From Methanobacteriales archaeon HGW-Methanobacteriales-1 (lineage in GTDB: Archaea > Methanobacteriota > Methanobacteria > Methanobacteriales > Methanobacteriaceae), in assembly GCA_002839705.1 (NCBI GenBank), contig PGYO01000002.1, forward strand, positions 62,001 through 126,000: a stretch of 64,000 nt of DNA, in the 5' to 3' direction. This document shows positions 9,297 to 22,224 of this stretch, in pieces (within the stretch, counting starts at the first letter, position 1; every line of letters starts with the position of its first letter). The position numbers were made by a program, and so were the translations under genes. A model generated the notes under the pieces. It was not told the DNA's origin and searched no databases. It was given only the letters and a program-made list of their open reading frames with translations.

Positions 9297-10517
9297 ATGG
9301 AATTAATAGTGACCAAATTCGGAGGAACATCTATAGGAAACGGTAAACGGATAAAAAAAGCAGCTCAAGCAGTGGTCAATGAGTACATGAAGGGAAAGAA
9401 GGTTGTGGTGGTTGTTTCTGCCATTAATAAGACTACTGATGAACTGCTCCATATAGTTGATGAAGCTATGGAGGATGCCGTTACCGAAAAACAACTGGCA
9501 GAAATTGTTTCTATGGGTGAAATGACCAGTGTACGCATATTTGCTTCTGCAATAGAGTCATTAGGAGTAAAATCCGAATATATAGATCCTTTTATGGACC
9601 AATGGCCTATCATAACTGATAATAATCTTTTAAGTGCTAAAGTAGATTTTAAAGCTACAGAAGATAAATCACTGGAACTTATGAAAATGATGGACCAGGG
9701 AATCATTCCCGTGGTCTGTGGATTTTTAGGAAGAGATCCTCATGGTTACATAACTACTTTAGGAAGGGGAGGAAGTGACATAACAGCTTTCCTTTTAGGG
9801 CACTGCCTTAATGCGGATGATGTTATAATTGTCACGGATGTAGGTGGAGTAATGTCTACAGACCCTAACAAGCTACAAAGTGCCCAGAAACTGGATAAAA
9901 TTTCTGTCGAAGAAATGCGAGATCTGGCCACGCACGGTGCCCAAGTACTCCATCCTCACGCCTTGAAATACAAGGATCCTAAAATTAATGCAAAAATCAT
10001 TGGTTTTGAACATGGAGATCTTTCTGCTCATGGGACAGAAATTTTAGGTCCCTCAAAAAATGAAATGCTTAAAACAACCACTTTAAATTCAGAACCTATT
10101 TCTGTCATTGCGGTGGTTGGGGAAGAAATACTCAATAAACCCGGAGTTCTAGCAGAGCTAACTGATATACTGTCTGAAAATGAAATCAATATATTTGGTA
10201 TTTCTACTGGCCAGAATTCAATAACTTTATTTGTTAACAAAAAACACGCTGATGATGCCCATCGGATATTACACGATGTAGTGGTGAAAAACGATAATTT
10301 AAGTTCTCTTTCATTGGGAAGAGAAATAGCAATGATTAGCATTGCCAGTCCGGATTTTATTGATACACCAGGAATTATATCGGATATTACAGAGCCTCTG
10401 AGAGCAAATGATCTGAATATTGTTGAAATATCATCTTCACAAACATCAGTTGTTATTTTTGTAGAATGGAAGGATGGCGAAAAAGCTTATGAATTTGTAA
10501 GGAGTGTCTTGGAATGA
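9297..10517 (+). CDS. lysC: Aspartate kinase
   Basis: Phosphorylates aspartate, the first step to lysine, threonine and methionine. Length is 406 residues. The kinase domain opens with [11 protein letters not shown] at residues 5-15, and the aspartate/ATP site [12 protein letters not shown] is near residue 155. Two ACT domains follow (about 265-335 and 345-405), the likely site of end-product inhibition. The start ATG at 9297 follows GAAGGTTA. The stop overlaps the dapA start by four bases, so the two are translationally coupled. Confidence 0.95.
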   Translation: MELIVTKFGGTSIGNGKRIKKAAQAVVNEYMKGKKVVVVVSAINKTTDELLHIVDEAMEDAVTEKQLAEIVSMGEMTSVRIFASAIESLGVKSEYIDPFMDQWPIITDNNLLSAKVDFKATEDKSLELMKMMDQGIIPVVCGFLGRDPHGYITTLGRGGSDITAFLLGHCLNADDVIIVTDVGGVMSTDPNKLQSAQKLDKISVEEMRDLATHGAQVLHPHALKYKDPKINAKIIGFEHGDLSAHGTEILGPSKNEMLKTTTLNSEPISVIAVVGEEILNKPGVLAELTDILSENEINIFGISTGQNSITLFVNKKHADDAHRILHDVVVKNDNLSSLSLGREIAMISIASPDFIDTPGIISDITEPLRANDLNIVEISSSQTSVVIFVEWKDGEKAYEFVRSVLE

Positions 10518-11407
10518 GTTTTGAAGGTACTATTGTGGCCATGGTGACTCCATTTACCTCAGAAGATGAGGTAGATGAAGAGGGCATGCGCGAAAACATA
10601 AATTATCTAATAGAAAATGGTGTGGATGGTATTCTGGTTGCAGGAACCACGGGTGAATCAGCAACCATTACCCACGAAGAACAAAGGAACATGATTGATG
10701 TTCTAATTGACGAGGTAAATGGAAGGGTTAAAACCATTGCTGGTGCAGGCAGCAACTCGACCAAAGAAGCCTTAAGCCTAGTTAAATACGCTGAAAATTC
10801 TGGAGCAGACGCTGCTCTTGTTATTACGCCTTATTATAATAAACCACAGCCTCATGGTCTGGTAGAACATTATAAAATCTTAGCAGAATCTACAGAAGTT
10901 CCCATAATTGTTTATAATGTTCCATCTCGAACTGGAACTGATATTGACGTGGAATCTATTGGACAAATTGCAGGCATTGACAATATTGTGGCCATAAAAG
11001 AAGCCAATCCCGATATGGACAAAGTTTCTATGATTTACAGGAAACTCCTGGATTTGGGATTGGAAGATGAGTTCAATATTTTATCTGGAAATGATGATCT
11101 TACACTTCCTATGATTTCCATGGGGGCCAAAGGTGTTATTTCTGTAGTGGCCAATGTTGACCCGGCTAGAATGAGTCAGATGGTTAATCAAGCTTTGGAA
11201 GGAGATTTTAATGCGGCTGCCCAGACCCACTATGAATTATATGAACTTATGAAAGCTTTATTTGTAGAAAGCAATCCAGTACCTTCTAAAGAGTGCTTGA
11301 ATTTAATGGGAAGGCCAGCAGGTCATGTCAGAATGCCTCTTGCTCCTTTAAAAGAGGAAAGCAAAGAAAAACTCGCTGCAGCTTTAAAAGATCTTTCTTT
11401 AATTTAA
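10514..11407 (+). CDS. dapA: 4-hydroxy-tetrahydrodipicolinate synthase
   Basis: Condenses pyruvate with aspartate semialdehyde in lysine synthesis; a TIM-barrel class I aldolase of 297 residues. Visible signatures are [16 protein letters not shown] at about residues 41-56, the catalytic tyrosine in YYNKPQPHG and [11 protein letters not shown], and the Schiff-base lysine in [13 protein letters not shown] at 10514 lies inside the lysC stop (ATGA overlap). It is followed by a 473-base spacer before dapB, so the pathway is split into at least two transcription units. Confidence 0.96.
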   Translation: MSFEGTIVAMVTPFTSEDEVDEEGMRENINYLIENGVDGILVAGTTGESATITHEEQRNMIDVLIDEVNGRVKTIAGAGSNSTKEALSLVKYAENSGADAALVITPYYNKPQPHGLVEHYKILAESTEVPIIVYNVPSRTGTDIDVESIGQIAGIDNIVAIKEANPDMDKVSMIYRKLLDLGLEDEFNILSGNDDLTLPMISMGAKGVISVVANVDPARMSQMVNQALEGDFNAAAQTHYELYELMKALFVESNPVPSKECLNLMGRPAGHVRMPLAPLKEESKEKLAAALKDLSLI

Positions 11408-11880
11408 AATCTTTTCATTGATTTTTTTAAAGGATTTTTTTAAGACTTTTCCTTAATTTAATTAGATTTCTTTTTTTAATTTTTTCTTCATCTTTTTTGT
11501 AATTAAATTTGAATTAATTTATTTTATTTACATTATCAAAATAGATTAATTTGATAATAAAACTTTTTAAGTAGATTATAAAGATAATTTAATGAATCAA
11601 GACGATTCTATCAATTTCAAATTTAATATATTAATTATATCAAGTTGAAAATAAAAATGAGCATATTTTGAGAAGAGAAGTTAATTCTTATAAATAAAAG
11701 TATTTTACAAAAACTATTAAACAAATTATTTACCAAATTTAATATAAAAAATCTAATATAAAATTAAATAATTCAATATAAATTCATTTGGCAATTTTAT
11801 TATAGTTTTTATTCATTGGAAACTTTAATATTCAATAAATATTTTAAATAATTAACTATTATCTTCATTGGAGTGATAAA
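11408..11880. other. AT-rich spacer between dapA and dapB
   Basis: A 473-base spacer with several oligo-T runs directly after dapA (about 11425-11500), which would suit archaeal T-tract termination. The rest is AT-rich with no convincing open frame or RNA. GGAGTGATAA just before 11881 is the dapB ribosome-binding site. Any dapB promoter must lie here, but many AT-rich stretches could serve. Confidence 0.4.
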
Positions 11881-12702
11881 ATGATAAAAGTGGCAGTAAC
11901 CGGTGCATGTGGAAGAATGGGTTCTAAAATAATAAAAACTATTCTACAACAGGAAGATATGGAAGTAGTAGCAGCTATAGAAGCTCCTCAAAGTCCTTTA
12001 GAAGGTAAAGATGTGGGTGAAGCAATAGGAGTAGGTCCGCTCGGTGTAAAAATTACCGCAGCAGAAAATTTAGCTAAAGCCCTAAAGGAAAGTAGGGCCC
12101 AAGTCCTGGTGGACTTTACCATAGCCACTGCAGCCATAAAAACCATAAAAACCACGGCTAGTTGCGGTGTAAGTCTGATAGTAGGTACCACTGGCTTTTC
12201 AGAAGAACAACTAGTCGAAATAAAAGATTCCGTTTCTGAGAATAATGTTAAAGCAGTTATTTCTCCCAATATGGCTATTGGGGTCAATGTATTCTTTAAA
12301 ATTCTCAAGGATTTAGCTCCGATTCTAGCAGATTATGATGTGGAGATAATCGAGGCCCATCACAAGCATAAAAAGGACTCTCCATCTGGAACGGCGGTTA
12401 GAGCATTTGAAATCATTTCTGAAGAAACTGATAGAAATCCTGTGGATGTAGGAGTTTATGGAAGACATGGCCTGATAGGTGAGCGTACTAAAGATGAAAT
12501 CGGAGTTCACGCTGTTAGAGGAGGAGACATTGTCGGTGACCATACAGTTATCTTTGCTGGTGAGGGTGAAAGACTGGAAATTATCCACCGGGCCCATAGC
12601 AGACAATCATTTGTCAGTGGAGTCATAAAAGCCATCAGATTCATTCCAACTGCTGAGGAAGGAAAAATTAATGACATGGCTGATGTATTAGGTATTAAAT
12701 GA
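11881..12702 (+). CDS. dapB: 4-hydroxy-tetrahydrodipicolinate reductase
   Basis: NAD(P)H-dependent reductase of lysine synthesis, 273 residues. The Rossmann motif VTGACGRMGSKI is at residues 6-17, the dinucleotide loop VGTTGFSEEQ follows, and the catalytic EAHHKHKKDSPSGTA motif is at about residues 157-171. The start is the ATG at 11881 with GGAGTGAT upstream. asd follows 75 nt downstream on the same strand, consistent with one dapB-asd unit. Confidence 0.96.
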   Translation: MIKVAVTGACGRMGSKIIKTILQQEDMEVVAAIEAPQSPLEGKDVGEAIGVGPLGVKITAAENLAKALKESRAQVLVDFTIATAAIKTIKTTASCGVSLIVGTTGFSEEQLVEIKDSVSENNVKAVISPNMAIGVNVFFKILKDLAPILADYDVEIIEAHHKHKKDSPSGTAVRAFEIISEETDRNPVDVGVYGRHGLIGERTKDEIGVHAVRGGDIVGDHTVIFAGEGERLEIIHRAHSRQSFVSGVIKAIRFIPTAEEGKINDMADVLGIK

Positions 12703-12777
12703 ATTAATATTCAATAGGTATATAAAATACATATTAATAAAACATAATTAAAGATAGCAATTATTTTGGTGATAAAA

Positions 12778-13821
12778 ATGGTAAATGTAGGTATTCTTGG
12801 TGCAACAGGAATGGTAGGCCAAAGATTCATTGAATTACTGGCTGAACATCCAAAATTTGAAATTACAGCATTGACAGCATCTCAAAGATCAGCAGGAAAA
12901 AAATATGAAGATGCCACAACCTGGTATCTGGACAGTAACATGCCGGAGTCTGTAAAAAATATCACCGTAGTTGATACTGACCCATCTCAAGTTGATGATG
13001 TAGATATAGTCTTTTCAGCACTGCCTACAGAAAATGCTGCTATTGTCGAACCAAAATTCGCTGAAAAACATATTGTAGCATCTAATGCCAGTGCCATGAG
13101 AATGGAAGATGATATTCCTCTAGTTATTCCTGAAGTAAATCCGGAATATCTAGATTTAATAGAAATCCAGCAGAAAAATAGGGGATGGGATGGATTCATA
13201 GTCACTAATCCTAACTGTTCTACTATTGCCCTTACCATCACTTTAAAACCAATTTACGACCAGTTTGATATTAAAAGAGTTTATGTATCTACCATGCAGG
13301 CTGTTTCAGGTGCTGGATATAATGGGGTGCCTTCTATGGCTATTGTAGATAATTTAGTTCCATTTATTGGTGGGGAAGAAGAAAAAATGGAAACCGAAAC
13401 GCAGCACCTTCTGGGAAGTCTGGAAGATGGTGTGGTTACTCCTGCATCATTTGGAGTAAGTGCTTCCTGTCACCGAGTAGCAGTAATAGATGGACACACT
13501 GAAGCTGTTTTCATTGAAACAGAAGATAAATGTGACATTGATGAAATTCATGCTACTATGGATCAGTTCCGAGGTATGCCTCAGAAATTAGATCTTTACT
13601 CAGCCCCTGAAAAACCTATCGTGATTCGTTCTGAAGATAACCGACCTCAACCTCGTATGGACCGTAATCAGGGTGATGGAATGGCAGTAACTGTAGGAAG
13701 ATTAAGAGAAGATGCTGCATTTGAAAATAGTTTTAGATATGTTTTAGTGGGCCACAATACTATTCGTGGAGCTGCTGGAGCATCCATACTCAATGCAGAA
13801 TTAATTAATGAAATCATATAA
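12778..13821 (+). CDS. asd: Aspartate-semialdehyde dehydrogenase
   Basis: Reduces aspartyl phosphate to aspartate semialdehyde, the branch point for lysine, threonine and methionine. It is the archaeal/fungal-type enzyme of 347 residues. NAD(P) motif [13 protein letters not shown] is at the N-terminus; the active-site cysteine is in [10 protein letters not shown]; the late histidine is in [14 protein letters not shown] chose the ATG at 12778 because TTGGTGAT just before it is the ribosome-binding site; the in-frame TTG at 12766 would place that site inside the gene. Confidence 0.95.
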   Translation: MVNVGILGATGMVGQRFIELLAEHPKFEITALTASQRSAGKKYEDATTWYLDSNMPESVKNITVVDTDPSQVDDVDIVFSALPTENAAIVEPKFAEKHIVASNASAMRMEDDIPLVIPEVNPEYLDLIEIQQKNRGWDGFIVTNPNCSTIALTITLKPIYDQFDIKRVYVSTMQAVSGAGYNGVPSMAIVDNLVPFIGGEEEKMETETQHLLGSLEDGVVTPASFGVSASCHRVAVIDGHTEAVFIETEDKCDIDEIHATMDQFRGMPQKLDLYSAPEKPIVIRSEDNRPQPRMDRNQGDGMAVTVGRLREDAAFENSFRYVLVGHNTIRGAAGASILNAELINEII

Positions 13822-13920
13822 ATTTACATTTAATCATGATTTCATAATTTATTTTTTTATAATTAATTATTTTTATAAGGATTATAAATCATTTATAAGA
13901 GTATTTAAAAGGAGAATTCC

Positions 13921-14490
13921 ATGTTTGAGGTTATTGGGGCTAATTTATACCACATGGATCTTGATGTATTCTATTTTTTCAATTTATACAGTTATAATTT
14001 AATTTTAGATTTATTAATGCCTTTAATCACTATTGCTGGAACACAAATATTTTGGATTATAATTTGTATCGGGTTGTATGTTTTTGGCGCTCAGAAAGGG
14101 AAACAAACAGCTTTTCTTTGTATAATTGCATTATTCATTGCTTTTTTTGCCAGTGAAATATTGAAATTTATTTTGGCCCGTCCTAGACCCTATGAAGTTC
14201 TAAGTGGTGCCAGACATTTAATGGATGTTGCAGGTTACTCATTACCCTCGGGTCATACTACTACTGCTTTTGCTGCTTTTACCGTTATAGGAATTAAATA
14301 TCGGTATTTGTATATTTTTTTAGGATTTGCAGTGTTAGTTGCAATTTCCAGAATTTACATGGGGCTCCATTATCCTTCTGATGTATTGGCTGGTGCTCTT
14401 TTAGGAATATTTTGTTCATTAATAGTTTTAAAGTATGAAGGAAAACTTATAAGAACTAAAAACAAGATATTAAATAAAAATAGTCAGTAA
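13921..14490 (+). CDS. PAP2-family membrane phosphatase
   Basis: A 189-residue integral membrane phosphatase of the PAP2 superfamily with about five helices. The three catalytic motifs are present: KFILARPRP (about 81-89), PSGHTTTAFA (about 111-120) and SRIYMGLHYPSD (about 142-153). Likely substrates are polyprenyl pyrophosphates or lipid phosphates at the outer membrane face; for archaea, recycling of the lipid carrier for glycan synthesis is plausible. The start ATG at 13921 follows AAGGAGAATTCC. It stands alone after asd. Confidence 0.9.
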   Translation: MFEVIGANLYHMDLDVFYFFNLYSYNLILDLLMPLITIAGTQIFWIIICIGLYVFGAQKGKQTAFLCIIALFIAFFASEILKFILARPRPYEVLSGARHLMDVAGYSLPSGHTTTAFAAFTVIGIKYRYLYIFLGFAVLVAISRIYMGLHYPSDVLAGALLGIFCSLIVLKYEGKLIRTKNKILNKNSQ

Positions 14491-14569
14491 AGCTTAAACA
14501 AACTTAAGATAATTGTTATAATAACTTATAAAAATATAATAAATTGTCATAAACGATTCAAGTGATAGC

Positions 14570-15091
14570 ATGCGATTCATGAAAGACCCGGAAAAAGATC
14601 AACTAAAACGTCTGGTAAAGGCATGCATGTTAGAGATAAGCAAACTTAAGATGGATCTCAAAAAATGCAGTGAGACCAACCAAGAATGTAAAAAAGTCAC
14701 GCAATTACAACATGAAATCGAAAAAAAGGAAGAGCGTATTAAAGAGCTGGAAAATTTTCTCAAAGAAAAGGATAAAACTATTAATAATCTTAAAAATGAT
14801 TTAAGCGATAAAAATGATTATATTAAAGATTTAAAAGAGATAAAGGTGTATTTCGAGGCTTTGACTGCAAAACCAAAAAGAGACCTTACTTCTTTCCAAT
14901 CTCAAGTTTATTTATTATTACCTTCAGAAAAGTCAAATACTCATAAAATGCACGCTTTTATTAAAAAAGTAGGATTCAGTGAACTTTCTTATGATAATAT
15001 GTTCCATATATTACGTAATCTTGAAAGAAAGGGATATTTCAAGTCTTATCAAATAAATGAAGAAACAATCTGGGAGAAAATCCAAAAATAA
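14570..15091 (+). CDS. Coiled-coil protein with possible winged-helix C-terminus
   Basis: I do not recognise this 173-residue protein. Residues about 10-100 form a strongly charged coiled coil (repeated Lys/Glu/Leu heptads, IEKKEERIKELENFLKEKD). The last 70 residues look globular: a helix-rich segment with a final ERKGYFKSYQINEETIW that resembles the wing of a winged-helix domain. There is no signal or membrane segment. The start ATG at 14570 follows GTGATAGC; a second ATG at 14579 is possible. A DNA-binding or structural role is only a guess. Confidence 0.6.
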   Translation: MRFMKDPEKDQLKRLVKACMLEISKLKMDLKKCSETNQECKKVTQLQHEIEKKEERIKELENFLKEKDKTINNLKNDLSDKNDYIKDLKEIKVYFEALTAKPKRDLTSFQSQVYLLLPSEKSNTHKMHAFIKKVGFSELSYDNMFHILRNLERKGYFKSYQINEETIWEKIQK

Positions 15092-15179
15092 TATAAGAAT
15101 TAATTTATTTTATTTTAATATATATTATATTTTATATCCTTTATTTTACTTAATTTATCTATTAGCTATTTTAATCATT

Positions 15180-15872
15180 TTATATTATCCATTTAATGAA
15201 AGCTCGTACGGGTGAAGCTTCGCATTTAATAGGCAGAGGAATACAGAAAAACTCTAGATTTTCCGTGTTGTGTGGTATTAATTCCAGATTTTTAAGGTTT
15301 TCTACTATCCATATGTCATTAAGAAGTAATTTTTCATGAATTAAGGTTTTTCCTAAAGTATCAACACTGGGAGCATCTATACCTAACCCAGTTATCTCTT
15401 TTTTAATAAGAAATTCGGCTGATTCTTCTGATAAATAGGGATTTTGAGTGAAATAATTATTTAAACCCCAATTTTTGCTCCAGTTGGTTTTTACTACTAC
15501 TATATCTCCTTTTTTAACATTTTTAAATTCTGAGACATTAATTTGTCTGTATGAACTTCCTTTTTTTGCTTTCAAAACATCTTTTGATGAATTATCTAAA
15601 ATATTAACAGGTTTATTTAAACTATTTGTTGTATCAATTAGATTTAGAGGACCTATTAGTTCATAAAGTTTTATTTCATCAATTTTTCTTCCATCAGAAT
15701 AAAAATGGTAGGGAGAATCAATATGTGTGCCGGTATGCAGTCCAGTTTTTATTAAAGAAATTGTAAATCCATCTTTTTCACTATTTAAAATTTCTTCTAG
15801 TGAAAAATCAGGATCCTGTGGAAATACTGGCATTTTATCTACCAGTGTTTGGCTTAAATCTAAAATTTTCAA
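15180..15872 (-). CDS. Cyclase family protein (kynurenine formamidase-like)
   Basis: A 230-residue metal-dependent hydrolase of the cyclase superfamily (Pfam Cyclase). The metal-binding signature HTGTHIDSPYHF is at about residues 46-57, preceded by LDLSQTLVDKMPVFPQDP. The late acidic region IDAPSVDT and IHEKLL also matches the family. Members hydrolyse formyl-kynurenine or isatin; the substrate here is unknown and no tryptophan-degradation gene adjoins. The start is the ATG at 15872. Confidence 0.88.
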   Translation of the reverse strand: MKILDLSQTLVDKMPVFPQDPDFSLEEILNSEKDGFTISLIKTGLHTGTHIDSPYHFYSDGRKIDEIKLYELIGPLNLIDTTNSLNKPVNILDNSSKDVLKAKKGSSYRQINVSEFKNVKKGDIVVVKTNWSKNWGLNNYFTQNPYLSEESAEFLIKKEITGLGIDAPSVDTLGKTLIHEKLLLNDIWIVENLKNLELIPHNTENLEFFCIPLPIKCEASPVRAFIKWII

Positions 15873-15955
15873 TTATTACCCTCTAATTAAATGTATTATT
15901 TTTAAAATAAAAATATGGAGAATTATTTATGATCATTAAATTAATTTTGCACGGA

Positions 15956-17311
15956 TTATAATGAATACTGTATTAATTTTTCAGTAATTTTTGATTTTTT
16001 AGGATTCCAGCTTCTTATAACTCCGAATGAGTTTAAATAACTAGAACTATCTGCAGTTACCCAGCCTCTACCTTTAATCCATATTTGGGCCCAAACATGG
16101 GTGTAAACATTTCCACTAACAACAAATTTGCAGGTACCTCGAACATACCTTGCAGGAAGGCCAGATGTACGCGCCAGGGCTACTATTAAGTGTGCTTGAT
16201 CTGCACAGTTACCTAAGCGCTTTTTTAAAGTATTTGCTGCGCCGTATTTTGTTCGATAATAAAAAGAATAATCTACATGGTCTCTTACCCAGTTGAATAT
16301 CTTGGTTCCAGTCTCATAGGGCGTACTGCCTTTCAGATTGGTGGCTACATAAACGATATTGGCATTAGTAATTTGGCAGTATTTAGTTTCTTTAAGATAT
16401 TTACGCATAGTTGATGGAATATACCATCTAGAATTTTTCAAGGATTTATAATATTTTAATTTAGAACTAATATATTTATATTTTGATTGAAGGCTATTGT
16501 ATTGAATTTGAAGCTTTTTTAAAGTTGTAGTGTTTTTAGTTTTCTTAATAGTTGCAGCTAACTTACCCTTACTAATCTTTGTTGATTTCAATCGTGAATA
16601 TAAACTGGATATGGTTTTATCAACATAACTAGAACTGAATTTACGGGCAGTTTTTGGTATTTGACTGACTAAATATACACTTTTTGGCATTTTTCCATAA
16701 ATTTTATAGTATCTAGCAATTTTGGAGAACATATAAATCATATTATAGTAATCCAGATTTCCATGGGTCGAACTAATGTATGGAAGGATTTTATGATAGG
16801 TATACATATAATTACTAGTTTTTAGGGCCAGTGCACGGTATTGACTTAGGGTATAACTGGTGGAAAATCTGGAAACACTATATGTTCGTCCAGATACATT
16901 AAAAAGAGTTACATTATTAGATCCAGTTATAAAAGAACTTACGGCATAGAGATATTGGGAAATACTAATTACTTTAACTTCCGTGTTTACGGTGTCGGGA
17001 AGTTTCTTATTTTTCTCAATATAATTAGCAACTTGTGTACTGGAATTAAGGATTTCAGATTTGCTTAGACTTGAATCGGGTTCATCACTTGAATTGGTGA
17101 TATTTGTAATATTGGTGTTATTGGTGCTGGAGTTTACAATTCCCTCATCTGCTTGAACAGTTTCTATTGAAGCAGCACTTAGAATAAAAATTGCCATAAA
17201 AAAAACTATTAAAGTTGATTTTGAAATATTATTAAGAATTTCTAATCTTCTTAAAAAAGAATAATCCTTTAAATCTATCTTTTTTAGATTTTTTTCAATT
17301 TTAGCTTTCAT
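15956..17311 (-). CDS. Secreted transglutaminase-like cysteine peptidase with pseudomurein-binding repeats
   Basis: A 451-residue exported protein. A hydrophobic signal/anchor spans about residues 33-52, ending near VQA-DEG. A short linker rich in Asn-X-Ser/Thr sequons follows (about 59-75). Two or three repeats then resemble pseudomurein-binding repeats (YIEKNKKLPD with ISISQYLYAVSSFI; IYGKMPKSVYLVSQ). A coiled-coil-like stretch leads to the catalytic domain with Cys369 (RLGNCADQAH), His405 (THVWAQIW) and Asp421 (TADSSS). This plan resembles phage and archaeal pseudomurein endoisopeptidases (PeiW/PeiP), which cut the peptide bridges of pseudomurein. A host autolysin used in growth or division is the likely role. 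Start ATG at 17311. Confidence 0.8.
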   Translation of the reverse strand: MKAKIEKNLKKIDLKDYSFLRRLEILNNISKSTLIVFFMAIFILSAASIETVQADEGIVNSSTNNTNITNITNSSDEPDSSLSKSEILNSSTQVANYIEKNKKLPDTVNTEVKVISISQYLYAVSSFITGSNNVTLFNVSGRTYSVSRFSTSYTLSQYRALALKTSNYMYTYHKILPYISSTHGNLDYYNMIYMFSKIARYYKIYGKMPKSVYLVSQIPKTARKFSSSYVDKTISSLYSRLKSTKISKGKLAATIKKTKNTTTLKKLQIQYNSLQSKYKYISSKLKYYKSLKNSRWYIPSTMRKYLKETKYCQITNANIVYVATNLKGSTPYETGTKIFNWVRDHVDYSFYYRTKYGAANTLKKRLGNCADQAHLIVALARTSGLPARYVRGTCKFVVSGNVYTHVWAQIWIKGRGWVTADSSSYLNSFGVIRSWNPKKSKITEKLIQYSL

Positions 17312-17487
17312 TTTAACACTATCTCTTATTATACTCTTTATATTACTTATGAAATAAGTATTTTTAGTAAGGTGATTTCATAAAATAGCAAGTACTAATA
17401 TATTTTATATTATGATAATCATTAGAATATTATTTAGTATTTAATTGAAGACTAATTTTAATTATTATTCATGAAAATTTTATTAGA

Positions 17488-17502
17488 AAACTATTTATAG
17501 AA
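17488..17502 (+). promoter_or_regulatory. Probable promoter of the thermosome gene
   Basis: AAACTATTTATAGAA on the plus strand fits an archaeal TATA element. Transcription would start near 17520, about 60 nt before the GTG start. The assignment is by position and sequence only; no heat-shock operator was recognised. Confidence 0.35.
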
Positions 17503-17580
17503 CCTCTAACCCAGTGATAATAGCATAAAGCATTAAAATAAATTGAAAATAAAACAATTATAATTTTAGAGGTGATTATC

Positions 17581-19215
<1,635 letters not shown>

Positions 19216-19216
19216 T

Positions 19217-19247
19217 TTAAAGGTGAAAACCTTTAATACATTTTTTT
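19217..19247 (+). terminator. Thermosome terminator hairpin
   Basis: TTAAAGGT at 19217-19224 pairs perfectly with ACCTTTAA at 19229-19236 around a GAAA tetraloop. A seven-T run follows at about 19241-19247. This lies two bases after the thermosome stop and looks like an intrinsic terminator, supported by archaeal T-tract termination. Confidence 0.7.
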
Positions 19248-19641
19248 ATTTAAAATGAAAATACTTTTTTTTAAATTTACGTATAATTCTGTCTTTATTA
19301 TTAAATTATAATTTTAAATAGATTTTAGGAGAAATTTTTAGCTGATCTTTTCATCTTTTAAAGAATTGATAATTGTATATTAAATATTAATATAATTTTC
19401 TTGATCATATTCTTAACAGTTTTAAAAAATTTATTTAAAAAATCTTATAAAATCAATTTCGAATATTTTTTTAACACCTATTATTAAAGAGAACGCTTTC
19501 ATTATTCCATTAATTACCCTAGTTTCTTGTTTATTCTTCGAGGTTATGATATTATTATTTAGCTTGTTGTATTAAAAAGAAAAACTAAGATAAATAGTAT
19601 ATATATATATCTTATTTTAACATAGTTAGTTATGTGATATA
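19248..19641. other. Spacer before the rhodanese gene
   Basis: About 390 AT-rich bases without a convincing gene. An alternating TA stretch near 19599-19612 is the most likely TATA element for the rhodanese gene, about 30-40 nt before its start. I see nothing else. Confidence 0.35.
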
Positions 19642-19983
19642 ATGGTAAATAATCAAATATTCAAAGATATAACTCCTCAAGAATCTAGTCAAATTATAAA
19701 AGATAATATTAATAATCCTGAATTTTTTTTATTGGATGTTAGAACCCCTGCGGAATTCCAAAGCGGTCATCTGGAAGGGGCAGTAAATGTGGATTATCAG
19801 AGTAATTTTAAGGTTGAAATTGAGCAGATGGATAAAGAAAAAAAATATTTATTATATTGTAAATCGGGTATTCGAAGTGCCAATGCCCTGGAAATAATGC
19901 GCCATTTCGGATTTAATGAAGTTTATAATATGTTGGGTGGTATAACTTACTGGGCTGATGAAGGTCGGCCAGTGCTTAGATAA
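19642..19983 (+). CDS. Single-domain rhodanese-like sulfurtransferase
   Basis: A 113-residue single rhodanese domain in the cytoplasm. The substrate loop FLLDVRTPAEFQSGHLEGAVNV is followed by the active-site cysteine in YCKSGIRSANAL and the closing MLGGITYWADEGRPV. It should carry persulfide sulfur for thiolation or iron-sulfur work; the partner is unknown. The start ATG at 19642 follows GTGATATA. It stands between the thermosome and an unknown conserved gene. Confidence 0.92.
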   Translation: MVNNQIFKDITPQESSQIIKDNINNPEFFLLDVRTPAEFQSGHLEGAVNVDYQSNFKVEIEQMDKEKKYLLYCKSGIRSANALEIMRHFGFNEVYNMLGGITYWADEGRPVLR

Positions 19984-20086
19984 TAATGACGATTAAATGT
20001 ATCAAACACCTTATAAAAACATTATTTTAAAAATCACTATAATAAATATCTATTTTTTATAAAAACTTCTTATAATGGTGAATTTA

Positions 20087-20854
20087 ATGAAACAATATTT
20101 AATAACACCTGCCGCTGGTAAACGTTTAATTGCTAAAGCATTGGTCAAAGACAATCATGTAAATAAAGCTCTTAAATCTGGCACCATAGTCATAATTGCT
20201 GGCACAACAAATGGATACGTTGCAGAGGAAATTTTATCAAAAATTGATCAAAATAATGAGTTTTCAACAAAAAGATTCTTTAGAGGAATTATATTGCCAC
20301 CATCAAAACCAAGAAGAGAAGATGGAAGGCTATCTGATAATAAAGGATTTCCTGGTGATGTAATCATAACTCAGGGGAAGTGGCAAAAAGGAAAAACCAT
20401 ATTTGATGTGGTGGATGATCTAGGTGAGGGTGATGTTATTTTCAAAGGTGCTAATCTTTTGGATTTATCCCGAAATCAGGTAGGGATATATATTGGTCAT
20501 CCAAAGGGAGGAACCATTGGAGTAGCTTTACAGGCACATATAGGTCGCAGAGTAAAGCTTATTTTACCAGTGGGACTGGAAAAAAGGGTTGATATTGATA
20601 TTAATAAAATTGCAAATAAACTGAATCAGCCAGGGATATCTGGCCCGCGTATACTTCCGGTTACAGGTGATGTTTTCACAGAAATTGATGCTATTAAAAT
20701 GTTATCTGGCGCCGATGCAGAATTAGTGGCTGCAGGTGGTGTAGCCGGTGCTGAAGGGAGTGTTTGGTTGCTTATTAGTGGCAATGACGAAGAAATTAAA
20801 TCTGCTGAGGATTTAATAAATTCAGTTTCTAATGAACCGCTTTTTAGTTTGTGA
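20087..20854 (+). CDS. Conserved protein of unknown function
   Basis: I do not recognise a named family for this 255-residue soluble protein. It looks like an alpha/beta protein with an N-terminal [16 protein letters not shown] strand-loop-helix and two glycine-rich stretches ([39 protein letters not shown]), which suggest phosphate or nucleotide binding. [20 protein letters not shown] follows near the C-terminus. No transmembrane segments. I chose the ATG at 20087 because GGTGAA at 20077-20082 fits as its ribosome-binding site; an ATG at 20075 overlaps that site. It is a good candidate for a methanogen-conserved orphan enzyme. Confidence 0.7.
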   Translation: MKQYLITPAAGKRLIAKALVKDNHVNKALKSGTIVIIAGTTNGYVAEEILSKIDQNNEFSTKRFFRGIILPPSKPRREDGRLSDNKGFPGDVIITQGKWQKGKTIFDVVDDLGEGDVIFKGANLLDLSRNQVGIYIGHPKGGTIGVALQAHIGRRVKLILPVGLEKRVDIDINKIANKLNQPGISGPRILPVTGDVFTEIDAIKMLSGADAELVAAGGVAGAEGSVWLLISGNDEEIKSAEDLINSVSNEPLFSL

Positions 20855-21060
20855 TTATGAAGAATTAGAATAATCATATTAGAATTAATAATTATAATTG
20901 AACATGTCAGAAAATAAAATTTAAAAAAAATAGAGTATTTACTTAAAAATACTTTAAGAAACTACTTTAAAGATATAATTAATTTTAAAAAAATAAATTT
21001 TAAAATATAAAAAATATCATTAATCTTTTTAGTTAATGATTTTTTATTATATACAAAAAT

Positions 21061-22224
<1,164 letters not shown>

